From: Halobacillus halophilus DSM 2266 | Lineage (GTDB): Bacteria; Bacillota; Bacilli; Bacillales; Halobacillaceae | Length of the DNA: 64,000 nt | Direction of reading: 5' to 3' | NCBI RefSeq assembly: GCF_000284515.1 | Contig: NC_017668.1 | Coordinates: 2,666,001 to 2,730,000, forward strand | In this document: positions 54,490 through 64,000 of the stretch, in pieces | How the letters are laid out: each line of letters opens with the position of its first letter | Position numbering within the stretch: the stretch's first letter is position 1 | Program-made: the position numbers and the translations under genes | The notes under the pieces: model-generated | The model's database searches: none | Seen by the model: the letters and a program-made list of their open reading frames with translations, nothing else | Told to the model about the DNA's origin: nothing

Positions 54490-55599
54490 ATGGACAACCC
54501 CGTTTTTCACCAGTTCTTCCGCTTCCTATTTGTGATCACTCTTATACTGTCCAGTATATTTTTAATTATTGGAGCTTGGATATATTTATACCCTTTTCTT
54601 CTTGCCTTTTTAATTTCAGGTGCTCTTCAACCATTTATTCAACTTTTAGAAAAAAGATTACATTTCCCCAGAACCCTGGCCGTACTATCGCTTTTGTTCT
54701 TACTAACACTTCTTACAGCTTCGCTGCTTACACTAGTCATAGCTGAACTAATTAAAGGCATTCAGCGTCTGGCCATAGCAGCTCCTGTACACTTTGGTAA
54801 CCTGGTGAACCATTCCATCGACCAGTTCACCATTTGGTTCACACCTATACTTTATAGAATCGAACAAGTTATTCTTAAATTATCGACTGAGCAGCAAAGT
54901 TCTATTTTTGATTATATAGAGATAATAAAAGTAAAGGCAGCAGCTACAGGCGTCCAGATGTTAGAAACCTTATTTCAAAGTCTAATTCGTGGATTGACCA
55001 GCCTGCCCTCCTCTATTACCACTATGCTAATTTTAATGCTGGCCATATTTTTTATATGTAAGGATTGGGAAATGATTATTCGCAGCCTTACTCGTATCAT
55101 ACCCGCCCGTTATCTCGAAAAAACCAGGAGATTTCCAACGGAACTTAAGTCCACCTTTAAAGGTATCATTAGAGCCCAGTTTATTCTTGTAGGTATATCT
55201 ACTGCTATCATCGGGATAGGCTTATTTATTATTCAAGCCCCAAATGCACTTACGATTACCATGGCTGCTTCCATAGTAGATATCATTCCCTATATTGGGA
55301 CTGGCAGCATTTTTATTCCGTGGATTTTTTATCAATTTTTCACAGGACAATTCCAGATGACCATTGGTCTTTCGATTATATACATGGTAGTCCTAATCGT
55401 TCGACAGACACTTGAGCCTAAAATTCTCGCTAACCATTTCGGCGTACCCCCAATCTTATTATTAGCAGGTATGTTTCTAGGTTTTCAAATTTTTGGCGTA
55501 TATGGAATGATACTTAGTCCTTTAGTTATTGTGTTTTTAAAGGTTCTTCATACTACTGGAATTTTTAATTACACGTGGCATTTTATTAAAGGAAACTAA
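54490..55599 (+). CDS. ytvI: AI-2E transporter family protein YtvI
   Basis: 369 residues, about seven membrane helices (for example FLFVITLILSSIFLIIGAWI and ALTITMAASIVDIIPYIGTG), with the family motif EPKILANHFGVPPILLLAGM. In Bacillus it is annotated as a sporulation integral membrane protein; the cargo is unknown. It is divergent from citZ. The ATG follows GTGAGG. Confidence 0.92.
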   Translation: MDNPVFHQFFRFLFVITLILSSIFLIIGAWIYLYPFLLAFLISGALQPFIQLLEKRLHFPRTLAVLSLLFLLTLLTASLLTLVIAELIKGIQRLAIAAPVHFGNLVNHSIDQFTIWFTPILYRIEQVILKLSTEQQSSIFDYIEIIKVKAAATGVQMLETLFQSLIRGLTSLPSSITTMLILMLAIFFICKDWEMIIRSLTRIIPARYLEKTRRFPTELKSTFKGIIRAQFILVGISTAIIGIGLFIIQAPNALTITMAASIVDIIPYIGTGSIFIPWIFYQFFTGQFQMTIGLSIIYMVVLIVRQTLEPKILANHFGVPPILLLAGMFLGFQIFGVYGMILSPLVIVFLKVLHTTGIFNYTWHFIKGN

Positions 55600-55628
55600 C
55601 CCCCCTATTTCATAAAGAAACAGGGGGG
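55600..55628. terminator. terminator between ytvI and fxsA
   Basis: CCCCCCTATTTC and GAAACAGGGGGG pair around ATAAA, between convergent genes. T-runs are short on both strands. Confidence 0.75.
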
Positions 55629-55634
55629 ACCATT

Positions 55635-56027
55635 TTATCTTCTATAAATAGTGATGGTGCCTTTATCCATCATTTTTGAAATTATTTTTTTAATAAGACG
55701 TTTAATGGGTGCTCTAGTGGGAGGAATTAATAATAAAAACCCTATGGCATCAGTAATAAATCCAGGAGTCAGTAAAACGGCCCCTCCTACTAATATACAG
55801 GCACCATCCAATAGAGTATCCTGAGGCATTTGTCCGCTCGACATCGAATTTTGGAAGTTTCTGATCGTTTCTAAACCTTGCTGTTTCGCAAGCCACGCTC
55901 CTATAACTCCTGTAAGGATGATCAGTAATATAACCCACCAGGGTCCAATCCAGTTTCCAGCCCCAATGAGTAAACCGATCTCAAGTGCCGGGACAATCAG
56001 AATAAACAGTAATAACCAGCGAAACAT
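55635..56027 (-). CDS. fxsA: FxsA family membrane protein
   Basis: 130 residues with hydrophobic segments at about 3-20, 26-45 and 75-100 and the motif GAWLAKQQGLETIRNFQNSM typical of FxsA. E. coli FxsA relieves phage T7 exclusion by the F plasmid; the normal role is unknown. It is upstream-adjacent to pyk on the same strand but downstream in transcription. Confidence 0.92.
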   Translation of the reverse strand: MFRWLLLFILIVPALEIGLLIGAGNWIGPWWVILLIILTGVIGAWLAKQQGLETIRNFQNSMSSGQMPQDTLLDGACILVGGAVLLTPGFITDAIGFLLLIPPTRAPIKRLIKKIISKMMDKGTITIYRR

Positions 56028-56288
56028 ATTATCGTCCCTTTCCAGCTCTTTTCTTCTATTATACTTGGAGTTTCAGCACTTTTAAAGTTAAGTACATTAA
56101 AGGAAATACCCATACTCTTTGCTATGATGACTCTGGCTGTAAAAATGGCTCCACGTTACATAAACTAGATTCATTTAGAATATTTTTAGCAGTTTAGAAT
56201 CTGAATATTCCACTTCAGCGCTGCATAGATGAATCCCTCTCTATAAACTATAAAAGCGGACCACAGCATTTAGATGAGCTAAAAAAAA

Positions 56289-56314
56289 AGGGAAGTGTAA
56301 ACACTTCCCTTCTT
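56289..56314 (-). terminator. terminator of pfkA-pyk
   Basis: AGGGAAGTGT and ACACTTCCCT pair perfectly; the minus strand then runs into nine Ts. It lies 8 bases after the pyk stop. The remaining gap 56028-56280 shows nothing recognisable. Confidence 0.92.
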
Positions 56315-56321
56315 TTAGTAT

Positions 56322-58085
56322 TTACAGGACACTAGCATGCCCTTCATAAATATCTCCTCGTGAACTGTCAATAGTTATATCATTCCCGTCAGAAATTATA
56401 CTAAGAGCATCTTTCACTCCTACAATAACGGGAATTCCAAGGCTCAAACCTACTACTGCAGCATGAGATGTTAATCCGCCTTCTACTGTAACCAGACCTG
56501 CAGCTTTTTCTATAGCAGGCATCATATCACGATCTGTTCCATGAGTGACAAGAATATCTCCGTCTACTACACGGTCAATCGCTTCTTTAGGATCCTTAGC
56601 TACAACAGCTCGTCCATAGGCGCTTTTCTGGCCAACGCCTTGTCCTTTAACAAGTACGTCTCCTATTACATGCACTTTCATAAGGTTTGTTGTTCCACTT
56701 TCACCTACTGGTACTCCACCAGTGATAATCACACGATCACCACGAGTAGCAACTCCAGATGCTAAGCTGCGTTCAACCGCTACATCAAGCATATCATCTG
56801 TAGATTGAGCACGTGGTCCCATCACAGCATAAACTCCCCATACGAGAGAAAGCTTACGGTTAACAGCTTCACTTGAAGTGATAGCTACAATTGGTGCTCT
56901 TGGACGATATTTAGAAATCATCCTGGCTGTATGACCGCTTTCCGTTGGAGTCACCACAGCATTTACATCAAGATTAATGGCCGTATGAGTAACAGATTGA
57001 CTAATTGCATCCGTTATCGTCATATCACTGTGCTTAGAACGCTCATCAAGGATCGCTTTATAATTTAAGCCTGTCTCCGTTTTGCTGGCAATATTGTGCA
57101 TCGTTTGAACGGATTCAACAGGATAATCCCCTGCTGCTGTTTCGCCAGAAAGCATAATCGCGTCTGTTCCATCAAAGATAGCGTTCGCAACGTCTGATGC
57201 CTCTGCACGAGTTGGACGAGGATTTCTTTGCATAGAGTCCAGCATTTGAGTAGCTGTAATAACTGGTTTTCCAGCTTTATTGCATTTGTGAATAAGTTGT
57301 TTTTGCACAAGAGGGACATCTTCCGCTGGAATCTCAACACCTAAATCTCCACGCGCTACCATTAGGCCGTCACTTACTTCCAGGATTTCGTCGATGTTAT
57401 CAACGCCTTCCTGATTTTCAATTTTAGGGATAATTTGGATATCCAGCGCTCCGTGCTTTTCTAATAGTTCTTTGATCTCAAGAACGTCTGAAGCACGACG
57501 TACGAAAGAAGCGGCGATAAAGTCTACTCCCTGTTCAATTCCAAACTCAATATCCTTCGCATCTTTATCCGTAATCCCCGGTAAGTTTACACTTACATTA
57601 GGTACATTGACACCTTTTTTATTTTTCAAAGGACCATTGTTTAAGACAGTTGTTTTGATTTCGTTATTTTTTTTGTCGATTTCTTCTACAAGTAACTCTA
57701 CCAAACCATCATCCAGTAATATTTTTGAGCCTGGCTGGACATCATTAATCAAACCTGGATACGTGACTGAGATGCGCTCTGCATCCCCTTGGATATCATC
57801 CATTGAAACATAGACAGTAGATCCTTTTTCCAAATAAACTTCTTCTTCTTTTAGCGTACCTGTCCGTATTTCAGGACCTTTCGTGTCTAATAATATAGCT
57901 ACCGTTTTACCTGTGGAGGCAGATGCCTCACGAATGTTTTTAATACGAGCTCCGTGTTCTTCGAAATCTCCATGAGAGAAATTCAAACGAGCAACATTCA
58001 TTCCTGCTTCAATTAGTTGACTTAATTTCTCAACTGATTCAGAAGCCGGTCCAATCGTACTAACGATTTTTGTTTTTCTAAACAT
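56322..58085 (-). CDS. pyk: pyruvate kinase with C-terminal PEP-utiliser domain
   Basis: 587 residues. The barrel has [60 protein letters not shown] and the catalytic lysine region. The extra C-terminal domain (about 475-587) of Bacillus-type Pyk carries the histidine motif [20 protein letters not shown]. The frame reaches 58115, but ATG 58083-58085 (MFRKTK) lies behind GAGGAGG. It is 31 bases downstream of pfkA. Confidence 0.97.
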   Translation of the reverse strand: MFRKTKIVSTIGPASESVEKLSQLIEAGMNVARLNFSHGDFEEHGARIKNIREASASTGKTVAILLDTKGPEIRTGTLKEEEVYLEKGSTVYVSMDDIQGDAERISVTYPGLINDVQPGSKILLDDGLVELLVEEIDKKNNEIKTTVLNNGPLKNKKGVNVPNVSVNLPGITDKDAKDIEFGIEQGVDFIAASFVRRASDVLEIKELLEKHGALDIQIIPKIENQEGVDNIDEILEVSDGLMVARGDLGVEIPAEDVPLVQKQLIHKCNKAGKPVITATQMLDSMQRNPRPTRAEASDVANAIFDGTDAIMLSGETAAGDYPVESVQTMHNIASKTETGLNYKAILDERSKHSDMTITDAISQSVTHTAINLDVNAVVTPTESGHTARMISKYRPRAPIVAITSSEAVNRKLSLVWGVYAVMGPRAQSTDDMLDVAVERSLASGVATRGDRVIITGGVPVGESGTTNLMKVHVIGDVLVKGQGVGQKSAYGRAVVAKDPKEAIDRVVDGDILVTHGTDRDMMPAIEKAAGLVTVEGGLTSHAAVVGLSLGIPVIVGVKDALSIISDGNDITIDSSRGDIYEGHASVL

Positions 58086-58116
58086 ACTTATTTCCTCCTC
58101 TGATCCATCATTCATA

Positions 58117-59091
<975 letters not shown>

Positions 59092-59257
59092 TTATTTACT
59101 AATTGGTTTGTGCCCAATCATGGAACTTTTGAAACCTTCTGAACTCACAAGATTCTCTCTTACATCTAGTTTGTACAAATAAGTAAAATGTAAAAGATAA
59201 GTGGTTCAAGTCTTAAAAATTCGGTTTGATAGCGTTACCATCCTCCTAAGATGGGAA

Positions 59258-59283
59258 AAGTCGCACTTCTTGATGTGCGACTT
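59258..59283 (-). terminator. terminator of accDA
   Basis: AAGTCGCAC and GTGCGACTT pair perfectly around an 8-base loop; the minus strand ends in TTTT. It lies 37 bases after the accA stop and separates accDA from pfkA-pyk. Confidence 0.85.
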
Positions 59284-59319
59284 CTTCATACTGGCTGATA
59301 TTCATTTATACCGTGTTCA

Positions 59320-60282
59320 TTATAAATCAAGAAACGCATAATCGCCAATACTTTTATATTTATTAAATCGTTCTTCTAATAATTGGCTGTTTTCCAAAGA
59401 TGAGAGTTCTTTTAGTGATGACTCAATAACTTTTTCAATTTCACTTGCCTGATATTCTACATCACGATGAGCTCCACCTCTGACTTCAGGTATGACTTCA
59501 TCAATTACATTTAATTCTTTTAAGTCATAGGACGTAATCTTCATAGATTCAGCAGCCTGCTGGGCTAGTCCTGCATCTTTCCAAAGTATAGACGACGCAC
59601 CTTCAGGAGAAATAACAGAGTAAGTCGAGTTCTCAAGCATATAAATCCGGTCCCCTATTCCGAGACCAAGCGCTCCCCCGCTTCCTCCTTCTCCGATCAC
59701 AACACAGATGATGGGAACGTTAAGACCTGCCATTTCCATAAGATTCCGCGCAATAGCTTCGCTTTGTCCCCGCTCCTCTGCTGCCTTTCCGGGATAAGCT
59801 CCCTTCGTGTCAATAAAAGTAATAATTGGACGTTTGAATTTGTCAGCTTGTTTCATTAAACGAAGAGCTTTTCGGTACCCCTCAGGATGAGGCATGCCAA
59901 AGTTCCTTCTAATATTCTCTTTTGTATCTTTTCCGCGCTGATGTCCAATGACGGTAACGGGAGTTCCCTTAAATTTAGCAATGCCTGCCACTAGCGCAGC
60001 GTCATCCCCGTATAAGCGGTCACCGTGAAGCTCCAGAAAGTCGGAAAAGATGTATTCAATATAGTCAAGAGTTGTCGGACGCTCAGGATGCCTTGCCATT
60101 TGAACTCGGTCCCAAGGCTGCATACGATCATAGACATCGACTTCCAGCTTTTCCAAACGTTTCTCTAAGGTTATAATTTCTTCGCTCAGATCCATTTCGC
60201 TGTTTTCAGTCATGCGTCTCAGTTCTGCAATTTTTTCACGCAGCTCAATTACCGGTTTCTCAAACTCAAGTATATGCTTCAC
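59320..60282 (-). CDS. accA: acetyl-CoA carboxylase carboxyltransferase alpha subunit
   Basis: 320 residues. The biotin carboxyltransferase (crotonase-like) core has [40 protein letters not shown] and [20 protein letters not shown]. It makes malonyl-CoA with AccD. The start is GTG 60282 behind GGAGGTG. It overlaps the accD stop by 4 bases, so translation is coupled. Confidence 0.97.
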   Translation of the reverse strand: MKHILEFEKPVIELREKIAELRRMTENSEMDLSEEIITLEKRLEKLEVDVYDRMQPWDRVQMARHPERPTTLDYIEYIFSDFLELHGDRLYGDDAALVAGIAKFKGTPVTVIGHQRGKDTKENIRRNFGMPHPEGYRKALRLMKQADKFKRPIITFIDTKGAYPGKAAEERGQSEAIARNLMEMAGLNVPIICVVIGEGGSGGALGLGIGDRIYMLENSTYSVISPEGASSILWKDAGLAQQAAESMKITSYDLKELNVIDEVIPEVRGGAHRDVEYQASEIEKVIESSLKELSSLENSQLLEERFNKYKSIGDYAFLDL

Positions 60283-61139
60283 GTTTTTTCACCTCCTGGA
60301 TGGTGAATTTCTAAGACCATTCCAAGTGTTTTTTTCAATTCATGACGATGCAGCACACGATCCAGCTGTCCATGTTCCAGCAAGAATTCAGCGGTCTGAA
60401 AGTCATCTGGTAACTTCTCACGAATAGTCTGCTCAATGATTCTTCTACCGGCAAAACCAATCAATGCTCCAGGCTCCGCGAAATTATAATCCCCTAGTGA
60501 AGCAAAGCTCGCTGAAACCCCACCTGTTGTAGGATGGGTCATAACCGAAATGAACAATCCACCTTCTGCGTGCAACCGCTGGAGAGCTACAGAGGTCTTA
60601 CCCATCTGCATTAAACTCAGCACACCTTCCTGCATTCTAGCACCGCCAGAAGCAGTAAAAATGATAAATGGAATTTTTTCTTTCCTTGCTTTCTCAATAG
60701 CGTTCGTAATTTTCTCACCAACTACAGACCCCATACTTCCCATACGAAAACGGGCATCCATAACAGCTACCGCTGTATCCAAGCCGTTCAATTGAGCTCT
60801 GCCAGTAACAACGGCTTCATTCAAGTCTGATTTCAAGCGATCTTTTTCAAGCTTTTCCTCATAATCAGGAAAGCCTAATGGATTGCTTGAAATCATATGC
60901 TTGTCCCATTCTTCAAAAGTATCCTCATCAAATATATGCTCCAACCTTTCATAAGCATTTAAACGGTGATGATGATCACAGTGAGGGCAAACATTCATGT
61001 TCCGATTTAATTCTTTTCTATAAAAGATCTTTTGACAATTTGGACACTTTTGCATAAGACCTTCAGGTACATCCTTTTTCGCTTCTTGTCGCGGGATGGA
61101 TGCATAGCGTTTTTTCTTGCTGAAAAAATCTCTTAGCAA
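60279..61139 (-). CDS. accD: acetyl-CoA carboxylase carboxyltransferase beta subunit
   Basis: 286 residues. N-terminal zinc ribbon [20 protein letters not shown] followed by CPHC, then the carboxyltransferase core ([58 protein letters not shown]). The frame extends to 61178, but TTG 61137-61139 ([19 protein letters not shown]) lies after AAAGGAGG and matches the family. First gene of accDA; a GntR gene is upstream. Confidence 0.96.
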   Translation of the reverse strand: MLRDFFSKKKRYASIPRQEAKKDVPEGLMQKCPNCQKIFYRKELNRNMNVCPHCDHHHRLNAYERLEHIFDEDTFEEWDKHMISSNPLGFPDYEEKLEKDRLKSDLNEAVVTGRAQLNGLDTAVAVMDARFRMGSMGSVVGEKITNAIEKARKEKIPFIIFTASGGARMQEGVLSLMQMGKTSVALQRLHAEGGLFISVMTHPTTGGVSASFASLGDYNFAEPGALIGFAGRRIIEQTIREKLPDDFQTAEFLLEHGQLDRVLHRHELKKTLGMVLEIHHPGGEKT

Positions 61140-61239
61140 GGTGATTCCTCCTTTGGGACAAAGCTTCCTTTCTATCAAATATACAAAATAGCACTGCTAT
61201 AATCACGCGTATTTGCCGAACCATTACGACAAACCACCC

Positions 61240-61836
61240 TTAAGGATAAAGCATAAGTATATCTTTTTTATCTCCATTTTTTATTATCTCTATCACTTGT
61301 TTATACCAGCAAGCTTCATATTGGATCTCCTCTCTTGCAAGTGCGAATCCGGATATGAATTGCCACATTGATAATAGCAGTGGGCGGTCACAAAGTTCAA
61401 ATAAGAAGGTAAAGAAAGACTGATATCTCTCTTTTGCATTTTCTTTTACCATTATTTGCTCCAGTTTCAACCTTTGCCCTTCCGCGACCTTTCCAACAAG
61501 GATAAATAAGACTTCCTTCTCCATCATCTGCTTAGCCGTCAATAATTCTTCCCTGGTCCTTGATTCATTTAAAAGGAAACTCGATAATAATTCAACCATA
61601 TGATAGGGGCGATAAGCACGTATATAAGTACCCTCCCCACGCTTAGTCTCTATTAACCCAAGCAGCTCCATGGCACGAAAAGCTTCTCTAATCGATGATC
61701 TGCCAACATTTAACTGTTCACTTAACTCACGCTCTGAAGGTAATTTATCTCCTGGTTTTAATTGATTTTCATCAATATAAGACTTTAATTGGTATAAAAC
61801 ACCTTCATATACTTTCCCTTGATGCGATCGGGTCAC
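61240..61836 (-). CDS. GntR family (FCD/FadR-type) transcriptional regulator
   Basis: 198 residues. The N-terminal winged helix is clear (GDKLPSERELSEQLNVGRSS, IREAFRAMELLGLIETKRGE, GTYIRAY). The C-terminal domain (about 80-198) is helical and shorter than a usual FCD effector domain, and the histidine/aspartate metal ligands of FCD are not evident. It lies between the malic enzyme gene and accD; a palindrome of the GntR type sits at the malic enzyme promoter. It may control malic enzyme, accDA or itself. GTG 61836 has no ideal ribosome binding site. Confidence 0.82.
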   Translation of the reverse strand: MTRSHQGKVYEGVLYQLKSYIDENQLKPGDKLPSERELSEQLNVGRSSIREAFRAMELLGLIETKRGEGTYIRAYRPYHMVELLSSFLLNESRTREELLTAKQMMEKEVLFILVGKVAEGQRLKLEQIMVKENAKERYQSFFTFLFELCDRPLLLSMWQFISGFALAREEIQYEACWYKQVIEIIKNGDKKDILMLYP

Positions 61837-61919
61837 GAACCTTGTACACCCCTTTTTCAGTTGAAGAGCAATTCAAATATATGTAACAAGAGAAAAGCGG
61901 ATGCCTTTCTCCAATTGTA

Positions 61920-63158
61920 TTATTGCTCTTCAATTAAAGTCATTTGTCTAGTTTTTTCTGCAACTTCTTCAGGGTCCACATGATGTCTGGCCACACCAGA
62001 TTCCATGGCAGCTTTAGCAACACTTGCTGCTACTGCCGGAGCTACTCGAGTATCAAAAGGCGCAGGAATCACGTAGTCTGCGTTCAATTCTTCTTCGCTT
62101 ACAAGGGAAGCAATTGCCTCAGCTGCAGCTATTTTCATTTTTTCATTAATTCGAGTCGCACGTACATCGAGAGCTCCACGGAATATACCTGGGAACGCTA
62201 ACACATTATTTACCTGATTGGGAAAGTCTGACCGACCTGTTCCAACTACACGGGCCCCAGCTTCTTTTGCGTCTTCCGGCATAATTTCTGGTTCAGGATT
62301 AGCCATGGCGAATATAATAGAGTCGTCATTCATGCGAGAAACCATTTCTTTTGATAAAAGCCCGCCTACTGAAACACCTATAAACACGTCTGCCCCTTCC
62401 ATTACTTCAGAAAGCTTTCCTTCTAACCGATCTTTATTTGTGATCTTAGCTATTTCGTCTTTAACATCATTCATGCCGTAATCGCGTCCTTCAAAGATCG
62501 CACCTTTAGAATCGCACATGATAATGTCCCGTACACCGAAATGGTAAAGAAGCTTAATAATGGCAATTCCTGCTGCACCAGCTCCATTTGCCACTACTTT
62601 AATATCAGAGAAAGACTTTCCAGTTACTTTTAAGGCATTCATTAAACCCGCAACTGTCACGATCGCTGTGCCGTGCTGATCATCGTGAAAGATAGGAATG
62701 TTAGTTTCTTTCTTGAGTCGATCTTCTATGATAAAGCAGTTTGGAGCAGCGATATCTTCTAGATTCACGCCACCAAACGTTGGTTCCATCAGCTTAACAG
62801 TCTGAACAATCTGATCGACATCTCTTGTGTTTAAACAGATTGGAAAAGCATCTACCCCGGCGAAACTTTTAAATAATGCGGCTTTGCCTTCCATTACAGG
62901 AAGTGCAGCTTCCGGTCCAATATTACCAAGACCAAGTACAGCCGATCCATCACTAACAACGGCAACCATGTTCCCTTTCATGGTGTAGTCATAGACAGTT
63001 TCCCGATGGTCATAAATTTCCTTACATGGTTCAGCTACACCTGGTGAATAAGCCAAACTTAAATCCTTAGCATTCCTTACAGGGACCTTGGAATGGGTTT
63101 CCAGTTTTCCTTTATTGACACGATGTATATGCAGTGCTTCATCTCGCAAATTCGACAC
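61920..63158 (-). CDS. NAD(P)-dependent malic enzyme (YtsJ type)
   Basis: 412 residues; oxidative decarboxylation of malate to pyruvate. Motifs: SLAYSPGVAEPCKEI (catalytic tyrosine loop), MVAVVSDGSAVLGLGNIGPE, IPIFHDDQHGTAIVTVAGLM (metal site), NGAGAAGIAIIKLLYHFG (nucleotide), ANPEPEIMPEDAKEAGARVV. Length and place next to accDA and dnaE match B. subtilis YtsJ, which is NADP-linked; cofactor choice here is inferred. The start is GTG 63158 behind AAAGGAG. Confidence 0.94.
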   Translation of the reverse strand: MSNLRDEALHIHRVNKGKLETHSKVPVRNAKDLSLAYSPGVAEPCKEIYDHRETVYDYTMKGNMVAVVSDGSAVLGLGNIGPEAALPVMEGKAALFKSFAGVDAFPICLNTRDVDQIVQTVKLMEPTFGGVNLEDIAAPNCFIIEDRLKKETNIPIFHDDQHGTAIVTVAGLMNALKVTGKSFSDIKVVANGAGAAGIAIIKLLYHFGVRDIIMCDSKGAIFEGRDYGMNDVKDEIAKITNKDRLEGKLSEVMEGADVFIGVSVGGLLSKEMVSRMNDDSIIFAMANPEPEIMPEDAKEAGARVVGTGRSDFPNQVNNVLAFPGIFRGALDVRATRINEKMKIAAAEAIASLVSEEELNADYVIPAPFDTRVAPAVAASVAKAAMESGVARHHVDPEEVAEKTRQMTLIEEQ

Positions 63159-63198
63159 GACTACACGCTCCTTTAACCAATTAGTATAAACCGCTCCA

Positions 63199-63213
63199 GG
63201 TGGTCAGACCACC
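63199..63213. promoter_or_regulatory. GntR/FadR-type palindromic operator at the malic enzyme promoter
   Basis: GGTGGTCAGACCACC is a perfect 7-1-7 palindrome. Its core TGGTCNGACCA follows the TNGTNNNACNA pattern of FadR/FCD GntR regulators. It lies about 12 bases downstream of the -10 box, where a bound repressor would block transcription. The GntR protein encoded at 61240-61836 is the obvious candidate. Confidence 0.6.
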
Positions 63214-63225
63214 ATTAACTTCTTA

Positions 63226-63253
63226 ATTATAACAGATGACTTGCTAGTGTAAA
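63226..63253 (-). promoter_or_regulatory. SigA promoter of the malic enzyme gene
   Basis: On the minus strand TTTACA (63248-63253), a 16-base spacer and TATAAT (63226-63231). The -10 is perfect. The dnaE stop lies 30 bases upstream. Confidence 0.72.
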
Positions 63254-63283
63254 GGAAATACAAAAGCATGGACTGAGACATGT

Positions 63284-64000
63284 TCATATCTTGTTGCGAC
63301 GCAGAGCCACTGAGGAAGGTCCAAAATATTGCTCCAGCATTTGAAGACATTCTCTGGATGGATTCAAGGAATAATTTTCATCCAGCTGATAGGTTTTTCT
63401 ATCTTCTGTCCTGAATAACAATACAGGGGTATTACCCGGGAAATACTTTGCAGCCTCTGTTAAGTGCTCCAATGCCTGGTATTCCTTGGGTTTATCCAAC
63501 TTAATAAACAAACGATCCTTTGTTTCCGAGGGCAAACTTTCGATCTCAAACTTGGAAATTTCAGAAATGAGCAGCTGCTCACGTTCATTTCTTTCTTCTA
63601 CTTTCCCTGAGACGATGATCAGCATTTGTTCAGACAACCAAGTTTTTGCACCTCTGTAGACTTCTGGAAAGAGCACAGTTTCCATTTCCGCTGTTTCATC
63701 ACTAATCGTCATAAATGCCATAGGATCTCCCCGTTTTGTTCTAATTTCTTTTATAGCTTCTACTACGGCGGCCGTTGTGATTTTCCGGGATCTGCTCGTC
63801 AATAATGATTGCTGTAAGGATAGAACCCCTTTTTTACGAAGAGATTTGCGATGGTATTCCAGCGGGTGCTCGGATAGATACGTTCCAAGCAACTCTTTTT
63901 CCATGGCTAATTTTTTTAAAATTGGAAACGGGTCTACGCTTACCGGTTCCTTCATATCTATATCTTCACTGAACATACCTGGCTGATCCTGAAATTCTTT
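63284..64000 (-). CDS. dnaE: DNA polymerase III alpha subunit DnaE, C-terminal part (partial)
   Basis: 238 residues visible; the frame is open to the right edge (KEFQDQPGMFSEDI...), so the N-terminal and catalytic parts are outside. The segment PILKKLAMEKELLGTYLSEH is the usual end of the polymerase/HhH region. An OB fold follows (about KITTAAVVEAIKEIRTKRGD, MAFMTISDETAEMETVLFPE, GKVEERNEREQLLISEISKF). It is the second replicative polymerase of Bacilli (DnaE3/DnaE type), which extends primers. Confidence 0.94.
   Translation of the reverse strand, partial: KEFQDQPGMFSEDIDMKEPVSVDPFPILKKLAMEKELLGTYLSEHPLEYHRKSLRKKGVLSLQQSLLTSRSRKITTAAVVEAIKEIRTKRGDPMAFMTISDETAEMETVLFPEVYRGAKTWLSEQMLIIVSGKVEERNEREQLLISEISKFEIESLPSETKDRLFIKLDKPKEYQALEHLTEAAKYFPGNTPVLLFRTEDRKTYQLDENYSLNPSRECLQMLEQYFGPSSVALRRNKI

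Overview
The window is a contiguous stretch of a low-GC Firmicutes chromosome of the Bacillaceae type. It follows, almost gene for gene and nearly all on the minus strand, the Bacillus subtilis order dnaE - malic enzyme - accDA - pfkA - pyk - fxsA - ytvI - citZ/icd/mdh - phoPR - polA - mutM - ytaF - coaE - gapB - speD - nrdR - dnaB - dnaI - ytxC - thrS - infC/rpmI/rplT - ysdA/ysdB - M42 peptidase - sspI - ysgA - pheST - rnhC - zapA - cvpA - polX - mutS2 - yshE - lcfA/fadR/fadB/etfBA - trxA - uvrC - yslB - sdhCAB - gerE - marR - racE. The sporulation genes (gerE, sspI, ytxC, ytaF, ytvI) point to an endospore former. A halotolerant genus such as Halobacillus or a relative is a guess that I cannot confirm from the sequence alone.

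Layout, left to right. 0-4.5 kb: glutamate racemase (cut by the window edge), a MarR regulator, gerE and a ComA/ComP-type two-component system whose kinase is cut by one in-frame stop. 4.6-7.8 kb: succinate dehydrogenase operon. 8-10.9 kb: yslB, uvrC, trxA. 11-16 kb: FadR-controlled fatty-acid degradation genes feeding ETF. 16.1-17.1 kb: a gene-free block made of a repeat element. 17-24 kb: yshE, mutS2, polX, cvpA, zapA, rnhC. 24-28 kb: pheST with a T-box leader, and an rRNA methyltransferase. 28-36 kb: sspI, peptidase, dUTPase, SigW-type ysdB, ribosomal operon with an L20-type leader, thrS with a T-box. 36-47 kb: DNA replication and repair (dnaI, dnaB, nrdR, coaE, mutM, polA) with speD and gluconeogenic gapB. 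47-50 kb: phoPR followed by a second copy of the repeat element. 50-54 kb: citZ-icd-mdh. 54-64 kb: ytvI, fxsA, pyk, pfkA, accAD, a GntR regulator, malic enzyme and the C-terminal end of dnaE.

Much of the window is carbon-flux control: TCA entry (citZ, icd, mdh, sdh), pyruvate/malate (pyk, pfkA, malic enzyme), gluconeogenesis (gapB with two CcpN-type boxes), fatty-acid synthesis (accDA) and breakdown (lcfA-fadB-etf with a FadR box). The GntR gene between malic enzyme and accD, with a matching palindrome at the malic enzyme promoter, fits this theme.

I found no tRNA or rRNA genes, CRISPR arrays, phage or transposase genes. The least ordinary features are the nonsense-split comP at an unusual locus without comQ/comX, the pair of MITE-like repeat elements with long degenerate terminal inverted repeats, and the GntR/malic-enzyme regulatory arrangement. 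No wholly new gene system is evident. Several start codons were moved from the longest reading frame to the codon with a proper ribosome binding site; the reasons are given per gene.
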